DNA from: Halictus rubicundus
Lineage: Eukaryota > Arthropoda > Insecta > Hymenoptera > Halictidae
Direction: 5' to 3'
Assembly: GCF_050948215.1 (NCBI RefSeq)
Contig: NW_027488816.1
Span: forward strand, 186,001-250,000
DNA length: 64,000 nucleotides
The position numbers were made by a program, and so were the translations under genes. Within the stretch, counting starts at the first letter, position 1, and every line of letters starts with the position of its first letter. The notes under the pieces are model-generated. The model had not been told where the DNA came from, searched no databases, and saw only the letters and a list, made by a program, of their open reading frames with translations. This document shows positions 54,815 to 64,000 of this stretch, in pieces.

Positions 54815-57520
54815 CTATCCTCTATACTATCCTACCGTCTATCCTATCCTCTATCCTATCCTATACTCTATCCTATCCTATCCTCCATCCTATCCTATCC
54901 TCAATCCTATCCTTTCCTGTATCCTATCCAATCCTGTATCCTATCCTGTCCTCTATTCTATCCTACACTCTATCCTATCCTATCCTCTATCCTATCCTAT
55001 GCTCTATCCTATCCTATCGTCTATCCTATCCTCTATCCTATCCTATCAAATCCCCTATCCTATCCTCTGTCCTATCCTATCCTCTATCCTTTCCTATCCT
55101 CTATCCTATCCTATCCTCTATCCTATCCTATCCTTTATCCTATCAAATCCCCTATCCTATCCTCTGTCCTATACTATCCTCTATCCTATCGTAACCTCTA
55201 TCATATTCTATCCTCTATCCTATCCAATCCTCTATCCTATCCAATCCCCTATCCTATCCTCTATCCTATCCTATCCTCTATAATATCGTATCCTCTGTCC
55301 TATCCTGTCCTCTATCCTATAATATCATCTATCCTATACTATCCTCTATCCTATCCTATCCTCTATCCTATCCTATCCTCTATCCTATCCTATCCTCTAT
55401 CGTCTCCTATCCTCTTTCCTATCCAATCCCCTACCCTATCCTCTATCCTATCCTATCCTCTATAATATCGTATCCTCTATCATATTCTATCCTCTATCCT
55501 ATCAAATCCTCTATCCTATACTATCCTCTATCCTATCCTATCCTCTATCCGATCCTATCCTCTATCCTATCCTATCCTCTATCCTATCCTATCCTCTATC
55601 CTATCCTATCCTCTATCCTATCCTATCCTCTATCCTATCCTATCCTCTATCCTATCCTATCCTCTATCCTATCCTATCCTCAATCCTATCCTATCCTCTA
55701 TCTTATCCTATCGTATATCCTATCCTATCCTCTATCCTATCAAATCCCCTACCCAATCCTCTGTCCTATCCTATCCTCTATCCTATCCTATCCTCTATCC
55801 TATCCTATCCTCTATCCTATCCTATCCTCTGTCCTATCCTATCGTCTATCCTATCCTATCCTCTATCCTATCAAATCCCCTACCCTATCCTCTGTCCTAT
55901 CCTATCCTCTATCCTATCCTATCCTCTATCCTATCCTATCCTCTATCCTATCCTATCCTCTATCCTATCCTATCCTTTATCCTATCAAATCCCCTATCCT
56001 ATCCTCTGTCCTATCCTATCCTCTATCCTATCGTAACCTCTATCCTATCCTATCCTCTATCCTATCCTATCCTCTATCCTATCAAATCCCCTATCCTATC
56101 CTCTGTCCTATCCTATCCTCTATCCTATCCTATCCTCTATCCTATCCTATCCTCTATCCTATCCTATCCTCTATCCTATCCTATCCTCTATCCTATCCTA
56201 TCGTCTATCCTATCCTATCCTATATCCTATCAAATCCCCTACCCTATCCTCTGTCCTATCCTATCCTCTATCCTATACTATCCTCTGTCCTATCCTATCT
56301 TCTATCCTATCCTATCCTCTATCCTATCCTATCTTCTATCCTATCCTATCCTCTATCCTATCAAATCCCCTATCCTATCCTCTGTCCTATCCTATCCTCT
56401 ATCCTATCCTATCCTCTATCCTATCCTATCCTCTATCCTATCCTATCGTCTATCCTATCCTATCCTATATCCTATCAAATCCCCTACCCTATCCTCTGTG
56501 CTATCCTATCCTCTATCCTATCCTATCCTCTATCCTATCATATCCTCTATCCTATCCTATCCTCTATCCTCTATCCTATACTATCCTCTATCCTATCCTA
56601 TCCTCTATCCTATCCTCTATCCTATCCTCTATCCTATCAAATCCCCTACCCTATCCTCTGTCCTATCCTATCCTCTATCCTATCCTATCCTCTATCCTCT
56701 ATCCTATCCTATCCTCTATCCTATCCTATCCTCTATCCTATCCTATCCTCTATCCTATCCTATCCTCTATCCTATCCTATCGTCTATCCTATCCTATCCT
56801 CTATCCTATCAAATCCCCTACCCTATCCTCTGTCCTATCCTATCCTCTATCCTATCCTATCCTCTATCCTATCCTATCCTCTATCCTATCCTATCCTCTA
56901 TCCTCTATCCTATACTATCCTCTATCCTATCCTATCCTCTATCCTATCCTATCGTCTATCCTATCCTCTATCTTATCCTATCCTCTATCCTATCCTATCC
57001 TCTATCCTATCCTATCTTCTATCCTATCCTATCCTCTATCCTATCAAATCCCCTATCCTATCCTCTATCCTATCCTATCATCTATCCTCTATCCTATCCA
57101 ATCCTCTATCCTATCCTATCCTCTATCCTATCAAATCCCCTATCCTATCCTCTGTCCTATCCTATCCTCTATCCTATCGTAACCTCTATCCTATCCTATC
57201 CTCTATCCTATCCTATCGTCTATCCTATCCTCTATCCTATCCTATCCTCTATCCTATCCTATCCTCTATCCTATCCTATCCTCTATCCTATCCTATCTTC
57301 TACCCTATCCTATCCTCTATCCTATCAAATCCCCTACCCTATCCTCTGTCCTATCCTATCCTCTATACTATCCTATCGTCTATTCTATCCTCTATCCTAT
57401 CCTATACTCTATCCTATCCTATCCTCCATCCTATCATATCCTCAATCCTATCCTTTCCTGTATCCTATCCAATCCTGTATCCTATCCTGTCCTCTATTCT
57501 ATCCTACGTTCTATCCTATC
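54815..57520 (+). repeat. 2.7-kb domain C block, copy 2 (copied at 59,015-61,915)
   Basis: CTATACTATCCTACCGTC at 54,822 recurs at 59,026 (offset 4,204). CCTACGTTC at 57,503 recurs at 61,889 (offset 4,386, after the 182-bp duplication). Past 57,520 this copy runs into CTATGCTC while the other runs into CTACCCTATCCTCTG, which marks the right boundary. The block includes B-type island 2. Confidence 0.85.
55195..55545 (+). repeat. Domain B-type island 2 inside domain C
   Basis: Same order as island 1 at offset 9,243 (CGTCTCC 46,158 to 55,401), without the 51-bp AAAAGG insert. The long open stretch 50,838-55,283 ends here because the TAA of the ATAATATCG variant closes it. The same happens at islands 1 and 3, which is why the forward frames at 46,040, 55,283 and 59,487 end with the same residues. 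Confidence 0.8.
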
Positions 57521-59014
57521 CTATCCTCTATCCTATCCTATCCTCTATCCTATCCTATGCTCTATCCTATCCTATCGTCTATTCTATCCTATCCTCTATT
57601 CTATCCTATCGTCTATCCTATCCTCTATCCTATCCTATCCTCTATCCTATCAAATCCCCTACCCTATCATCTATCCTATCCTATCCTCTATCCTATCAAA
57701 TCCCCTACCCTATCCTCTGTCCTATCCTATCCTCTACCCTATCCTATCCTCTATCCTATCAAATCCCCTATCCTATCCTCTGTCCTATCCTATCCTCTAT
57801 CCTATCCTATCCTCTATCCTATCGTTTCCTCTATCCTATCCTATCCTCTATCCTCTATCCTCTATCCTCTATCCTCTATCCTATCCTATCGTCTATCCTA
57901 TCCTCTATCTTATCCTATCCTCTATCCTATCCTATCCTCTATCCTATCCTATCTTCTATCCTATCCTATCCTCTATCCTATCAAATCCCCTATCCTATCC
58001 TCTATCCTATCCTATCATCTATCCTCTATCCTATCCAATCCTCTATCCTATCCTATCCTCTATCCTATCAAATCCCCTATCCTATCCTCTGTCCTATCCT
58101 ATCCTCTATCCTATCGTAACCTCTATCCTATCCTATCCCCTACCCTATCCTCTGTCCTATCCTATCCTCTATCCTATCCTATCCTCTATCCTATCCTATC
58201 CTCTATCCTATCCTCTATCCTATCCTATCCTCTATCCTATCCTATCCTCTATCCTATCCTATCCTCTATCCTATCCTATCTTCTACCCTATCCTATCCTC
58301 TATCCTATCAAATCCCCTACCCTATCCTCTGTCCTATCCTATCCTCTATACTATCCTATCGTCTATTCTATCCTCTATCCTATCCTATACTCTATCCTAT
58401 CCTATCCTCCATCCTATCATATCCTCAATCCTATCCTTTCCTGTATCCTATCCAATCCTGTATCCTATCCTGTCCTCTATTCTATCCTACGTTCTATCCT
58501 ATCCTATCCTCTATCCTATCCTATCCTCTATCCTATCCTATGCTCTATCCTATCCTATCGTCTATTCTATCCTATCCTCTATTCTATCCTATCGTCTATC
58601 CTATCCTCTATCCTATCCTATCCTCTATCCTATCAAATCCCCTACCCTATCTTCTATCCTATCCTATCCTCTATCCTATCAAATCCCCTACCCTATCCTC
58701 TGTCCTATCCTATCCTCTACCCTATCCTATCCTCTATCCTATCAAATCCCCTATCCTATCCTCTGTCCTATCCTATCCTCTATCCTATCCTATCCTCTAT
58801 CCTATCGTTTCCTCTATCCTATCCTATCCTCTATCCTCTATCCTCTATCCTCTATCCTCTATCCTATCCTATCGTCTATCCTATCCTCTATCTTATCCTA
58901 TCCTCTATCCTATCCTATCCTCTATCCTATCCTATCTTCTATCCTATCCTATCCTCTATCCTATCAAATCCCCTATCCTATCCTCTATCCTATCCTATCA
59001 TCTATCCTCTATCC

Positions 59015-61915
59015 TATCCTATCCTCTATACTATCCTACCGTCTATCCTATCCTCTATCCTATCCTATACTCTATCCTATCCTATCCTCCATCCTATCCT
59101 ATCCTCAATCCTATCCTTTCCTGTATCCTATCCAATCCTGTATCCTATCCTGTCCTCTATTCTATCCTACACTCTATCCTATCCTATCCTCTATCCTATC
59201 CTATGCTCTATCCTATCCTATCGTCTATCCTATCCTCTATCCTATCCTATCAAATCCCCTATCCTATCCTCTGTCCTATCCTATCCTCTATCCTTTCCTA
59301 TCCTCTATCCTATCCTATCCTCTATCCTATCCTATCCTTTATCCTATCAAATCCCCTATCCTATCCTCTGTTCTATACTATCCTCTATCCTATCGTAACC
59401 TCTATCATATTCTATCCTCTATCCTATCCAATCCTCTATCCTATCCAATCCCCTATCCTATCCTCTATCCTATCCTATCCTCTATAATATCGCATCCTCT
59501 GTCCTATCCTGTCCTCTATCCTATAATATCATCTATCCTATACTATCCTCTATCCTATCCTATCCTCTATCCTATCCTATCCTCTATCCTATCCTATCCT
59601 CTATCGTCTCCTATCCTCTTTCCTATCCAATCCCCTACCCTATCCTCTATCCTATCCTATCCTCTATAATATCGTATCCTCTATCATATTCTATCCTCTA
59701 TCCTATCAAATCCTCTATCCTATACTATCCTCTATCCTATCCTATCCTCTATCCGATCCTATCCTCTATCCTATCCTATCCTCTATCGTCTCCTATCCTC
59801 TTTCCTATCCAATCCCCTACCCTATCCTCTATCCTATCCTATCCTCTATAATATCGTATCCTCTATCATATTCTATCCTCTATCCTATCAAATCCTCTAT
59901 CCTATACTATCCTCTATCCTATCCTATCCTCTATCCGATCCTATCCTCTATCCTATCCTATCCTCTATCCTATCCTATCCTCTATCCTATCCTATCCTCT
60001 ATCCTATCCTATCCTCTATCCTATCCTATCCTCTATCCTATCCTATCCTCTATCCTATCCTATCCTCAATCCTATCCTATCCTCTATCTTATCCTATCGT
60101 ATATCCTATCCTATCCTCTATCCTATCAAATCCCCTACCCAATCCTCTGTCCTATCCTATCCTCTATCCTATCCTATCCTCTATCCTATCCTATCCTCTA
60201 TCCTATCCTATCCTCTGTCCTATCCTATCGTCTATCCTATCCTATCCTCTATCCTATCAAATCCCCTACCCTATCCTCTGTCCTATCCTATCCTCTATCC
60301 TATCCTATCCTCTATCCTATCCTATCCTCTATCCTATCCTATCCTCTATCCTATCCTATCCTTTATCCTATCAAATCCCCTATCCTATCCTCTGTCCTAT
60401 CCTATCCTCTATCCTATCGTAACCTCTATCCTATCCTATCCTCTATCCTATCCTATCCTCTATCCTATCAAATCCCCTATCCTATCCTCTGTCCTATCCT
60501 ATCCTCTATCCTATCCTATCCTCTATCCTATCCTATCCTCTATCCTATCCTATCCTCTATCCTATCCTATCCTCTATCCTATCCTATCGTCTATCCTATC
60601 CTATCCTATATCCTATCAAATCCCCTACCCTATCCTCTGTCCTATCCTATCCTCTATCCTATACTATCCTCTGTCCTATCCTATCTTCTATCCTATCCTA
60701 TCCTCTATCCTATCCTATCTTCTATCCTATCCTATCCTCTATCCTATCAAATCCCCTATCCTATCCTCTGTCCTATCCTATCCTCTATCCTATCCTATCC
60801 TCTATCCTATCCTATCCTCTATCCTATCCTATCGTCTATCCTATCCTATCCTATATCCTATCAAATCCCCTACCCTATCCTCTGTGCTATCCTATCCTCT
60901 ATCCTATCCTATCCTCTATCCTATCATATCCTCTATCCTATCCTATCCTCTATCCTCTATCCTATACTATCCTCTATCCTATCCTATCCTCTATCCTATC
61001 CTCTATCCTATCCTCTATCCTATCAAATCCCCTACCCTATCCTCTGTCCTATCCTATCCTCTATCCTATCCTATCCTCTATCCTCTATCCTATCCTATCC
61101 TCTATCCTATCCTATCCTCTATCCTATCCTATCCTCTATCCTATCCTATCCTCTATCCTATCCTATCGTCTATCCTATCCTATCCTCTATCCTATCAAAT
61201 CCCCTACCCTATCCTCTGTCCTATCCTATCCTCTATCCTATCCTATCCTCTATCCTATCCTATCCTCTATCCTATCCTATCCTCTATCCTCTATCCTATA
61301 CTATCCTCTATCCTATCCTATCCTCTATCCTATCCTATCGTCTATCCTATCCTCTATCTTATCCTATCCTCTATCCTATCCTATCCTCTATCCTATCCTA
61401 TCTTCTATCCTATCCTATCCTCTATCCTATCAAATCCCCTATCCTATCCTCTATCCTATCCTATCATCTATCCTCTATCCTATCCAATCCTCTATCCTAT
61501 CCTATCCTCTATCCTATCAAATCCCCTATCCTATCCTCTGTCCTATCCTATCCTCTATCCTATCGTAACCTCTATCCTATCCTATCCTCTATCCTATCCT
61601 ATCGTCTATCCTATCCTCTATCCTATCCTATCCTCTATCCTATCCTATCCTCTATCCTATCCTATCCTCTATCCTATCCTATCTTCTACCCTATCCTATC
61701 CTCTATCCTATCAAATCCCCTACCCTATCCTCTGTCCTATCCTATCCTCTATACTATCCTATCGTCTATTCTATCCTCTATCCTATCCTATACTCTATCC
61801 TATCCTATCCTCCATCCTATCATATCCTCAATCCTATCCTTTCCTGTATCCTATCCAATCCTGTATCCTATCCTGTCCTCTATTCTATCCTACGTTCTAT
61901 CCTATCCTATCCTCT
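59015..61915 (+). repeat. 2.9-kb domain C block, copy 3
   Basis: Copy of 54,815-57,520, longer by the 182-bp duplication. The left junction is near 59,015, where ATCATCTATCCTCTATCC of the preceding unit is joined to CTATCCTATCCTCTATAC of this one. The open stretches at 56,498-59,398 and 58,540-59,487 cross these junctions, further evidence that they are not conserved genes. Confidence 0.85.
59400..59968 (+). repeat. Domain B-type island 3 with 182-bp internal tandem duplication
   Basis: Matches island 2 at offset 4,204 (CGTCTCC 55,401 to 59,605). The stretch from CGTCTCC through CTATCCGATCC is then repeated once, with a second CGTCTCC at 59,787, a unit of 182 bp. This duplication is absent from islands 1 and 2. 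It accounts for the change in offset from 4,204 to 4,386 in the markers that follow (GTGCTATCC 56,498 to 60,884). A private T-to-C change gives ATCGCATCC at about 59,490. Confidence 0.87.
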
Positions 61916-63290
61916 ATCCTACCCTATCCTCTGTCCTATCCTATCCTCTACCCTATCCTATCCTCTATCCTATCAAATCCCCTATCCTATCCTCTGTCCT
62001 ATCCTATCCTCTATCCTATCCTATCCTCTATCCTATCGTTTCCTCTATCCTATCCTATCCTCTATCCTCTATCCTCTATCCTCTATCCTCTATCCTATCC
62101 TATCGTCTATCCTATCCTCTATCTTATCCTATCCTCTATCCTATCCTATCCTCTATCCTATCCTATCTTCTATCCTATCCTATCCTCTATCCTATCAAAT
62201 CCCCTATCCTATCCTCTATCCTATCCTATCATCTATCCTCTATCCTATCCAATCCTCTATCCTATCCTATCCTCTATCCTATCAAATCCCCTATCCTATC
62301 CTCTGTCCTATCCTATCCTCTATCCTATCGTAACCTCTATCCTATCCTATCCCCTACCCTATCCTCTGTCCTATCCTATCCTCTATCCTATCCTATCCTC
62401 TATCCTATCCTATCCTCTATACTATCCTATCCTCTATCCTATCAAATCCCCTATCCTATCCTCTATCCTATCCTATCGTCTATCCTATCCTATCCTCTAT
62501 CCTATCAAATCCCCTACCCTATCCTCTGTCCTATCCTATCCTCTATCCTATCCTATCCTCTATCCTATCCTATCCTCTATCCTATGCTATCCTCTATCCT
62601 CTATCCTATACTATCCTCTATCCTATCCTATCCTCTATCCTATCCTATCGTCTATCCTATCCTCTATCTTATCCTATCCTCTACCCTATCCTACCCTCTA
62701 TCCTATCCTATCCTCTATCCTATCCTATACTCTATCCTATCCTATCCTCCATCCTATCATATCCTCAATCCTATCCTATCCTCTATCCTATCAAATCCCC
62801 TACCCTATCCTCTGTCCTATCCTATCCTCTATCCAATCCTATCCTCTATCCTATCCTATCCTCTATCCTATCCTATCCTCTATCCTATCCTATCTTCTAT
62901 CCTATCCTATCCTCTATCCTATCCTATCCTCTATCCTATCCTCTATCCTATCCTATCATCTATCCTCTATCCTATCCTATCTTCTATCCTATCCTATCCT
63001 CTATCCTATCAAATCCCCTATCCTATCCTCTATCCTATCCTATCGTCTATCCTATCCTATCCTCTATCCTATCAAATCCCCTACCCTATCCTCTGTCCTA
63101 TCCTATCCTCTATCCTATCCTATCCTCTATCCTATCCTATCCTCTATCCTATGCTATCCTCTATCCTCTATCCTATACTATCCTCTATCCTATCCTATCC
63201 TCTATCCTATCCTATCGTCTATCCTATCCTCTATCTTATCCTATCCTCTACCCTATCCTACCCTCTATCCTATCCTATCCTCTATCCTAT

Positions 63291-64000
63291 CCTATCCTCT
63301 ATCGTCTCCTATCCTCTTTCCTATCCAATCCCCTACCCTATCCTATATCCTATCCTATCCTCTATTATATTCTATCCTCTATTCTATCCAATCCTCTATC
63401 CTATCCAATCCCATATCCTATCCTCTATCCTATCCTATCCTCTATAATATCGTATCCTCTGTCCTATCCTGTCCTCTATCCTATAATATCATCTATCCTA
63501 TCCTATTCTCTATCCTATTCTATCCTATCCCCTCACGTATCCTATCCTCTATCCTATCCAATCCTATATCCTATACTCTATCCTATCCTGTCCTCTATCC
63601 TATCCTATCCTCAATCCTATCCTATCCTCCAACCTATCCTGTCCTCTATCCTATTCTATACTCTATCCTATCATTCTGCGCTATCCTACCCTATCCTCTA
63701 TCCTATCCAATCCTATATCCTATAATCTATACTATCCTATCCTCTATCCTATCCTATCCTCTATCCTATCCTATCCTCTATCCTATCCTATCCTCTATCC
63801 TATCCTATCCTCTATCCTATCCTATCCTCTATCCTATTCTATACTCTATCCTATCCTATCGTCTATCCTATCCTATTCTCTATCCTATCCTCTATCCTAT
63901 CCTCTATCCTATCCTATCCTCTATACTATCCAATCCCCTATCCTATCCTCTATCCGATCCCATCCTCTATCCTATCCTATCCTCTACCCTATCCTATCCT
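63291..64000 (+). repeat. Return of domain B sequence at the window end
   Basis: From about 63,291 the C markers stop and the B series reappears in the same order: ATCGTCTCCTATCC, CTATTATATTC, CTCTATAATATCG, CCCCTCACG, CATTCTGCGC (63,672) and TATAATCTATACTATCC. The order and spacing match 34,830-35,540. CATTCTGCGC at 35,214 and 63,672, and two other matched points, give the same offset of 28,458 bp, so the aligned piece has no net indel. The copy continues beyond the window edge. Confidence 0.85.

Larger units (their letters stand above)
45201..63290 (+). repeat. Satellite domain C
   Basis: The domain opens with the first TATCAAATCCCC variant at about 45,204, followed by TACCCTATCCTCTGTCC. 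This pair recurs many times up to about 63,080. Other markers are CTATCGTCTATCC, CTCTATCTTATCC, CCTACGTTC or CCTACACTC, and runs of CCTCTAT. Forward stops (TAA, TGA, TAG) are rare, so reading frames extend to 1,462 codons (47,323-51,711) and 1,481 codons (50,838-55,283). These two overlap in different frames and both read the same 17-residue cycle, so neither is a credible gene. Domain B-type islands interrupt the domain three times. Confidence 0.83.
1..64000 (+). repeat. 17-bp satellite array, CCTATCCTATCCTCTAT monomer, spanning the whole window
   Basis: Every stretch of the window parses into CCTAT and CCTCTAT words and point variants of them. The commonest arrangement is pentamer-pentamer-heptamer, a 17-bp monomer. 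Extra or missing pentamers give 12-bp and 22-bp units. The + strand is the pyrimidine strand and G is nearly absent throughout, so all monomers point the same way. The other strand reads ATAGAGGATAGGATAGG and is rich in GG steps. I saw no unique-sequence island longer than a few tens of bases, no poly(A) tract, no transposon ends and no tRNA or rRNA motif. Arrays like this are known from eukaryotic heterochromatin; the species and satellite family are not recognisable to me. Orientation is given for the monomer as written. Confidence 0.98.

Noticed and set aside
50838..55283. 1,481-codon open reading frame, the longest
   Set aside because: Same artefact; it ends only where a B-type island brings in TAA. 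No promoter, signal peptide or composition break is seen.
1..64000. Telomeric repeat tract
   Set aside because: The C-rich strand orientation and GG steps recall telomeres, but the unit is a 17-mer of mixed 5- and 7-bp words with HORs and diverged domains, unlike a telomerase-made array. A subtelomeric location remains possible.
1..64000. CRISPR array
   Set aside because: There are no spacers; the repeats touch each other and the intervening sequence is itself repeat.
1..64000. Known GGAAT/CATTC-type satellites (human satellites 2 and 3) or common simple satellites
   Set aside because: The pentamer here is CCTAT (GGATA class on one register), not CATTC/GGAAT. The single CATTC seen per CATTCTGCGC marker is a point variant.

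Overview
The whole 64 kb window is one uninterrupted satellite (tandem-repeat) array. I find no protein-coding gene, RNA gene, transposon, CRISPR array or origin in it. The basic monomer is 17 bp, CCTATCCTATCCTCTAT on the + strand, made of two CCTAT pentamers and one CCTCTAT heptamer. At 17 bp each, about 3,700 monomers fit in the window. The + strand is almost free of G (a perfect monomer has 7 C, 7 T, 3 A and 0 G, about 41% GC). This strand bias keeps the same sign from base 1 to base 64,000, so there is no large inversion. Such an array fits eukaryotic constitutive heterochromatin (pericentromeric, subtelomeric or sex-chromosome), taken from a long-read assembly. I cannot name the species and do not recognise the monomer as a named satellite family.

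Layout. Domain A (1 to about 25,010) carries variants such as CTCTATGATATCC, CCGCTATCC, CTCTAACATATCC and CCTATATCCTATTCTCT, in higher-order repeats (HORs) of about 0.3 to 1.5 kb. Domain B (about 25,011 to 45,200) is the most diverged, marked by CTCTATAATATCGTATCC, ATCGTCTCCTATCCTCTTTC, CATTCTGCGC and CGGTCCGATCC. It ends in a near-perfect tandem duplication of about 4.18 kb (36,500-40,674 and 40,675-44,852). Domain C (about 45,201 to 63,290) is marked by TATCAAATCCCCTACCC, CTCTGTCC and short pure CCTCTAT runs, with segmental copies of 2 to 3 kb and three small islands of B-type sequence. Domain B sequence returns at about 63,290 and runs to the end of the window, collinear with 34,830-35,540.

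The long forward open reading frames (up to 1,481 codons) are artefacts. Seventeen is not a multiple of 3, so a stop-free 17-mer is open in all three forward frames and each frame reads the same 17-residue cycle, PILSSILSYPLSYPILY. The complementary strand has TAG in every monomer and is closed in all frames. Nothing here works together as genes. The biology to read is array evolution: unequal exchange often in 17-bp register, block duplication, domain boundaries, and one patch that looks like a consensus error.
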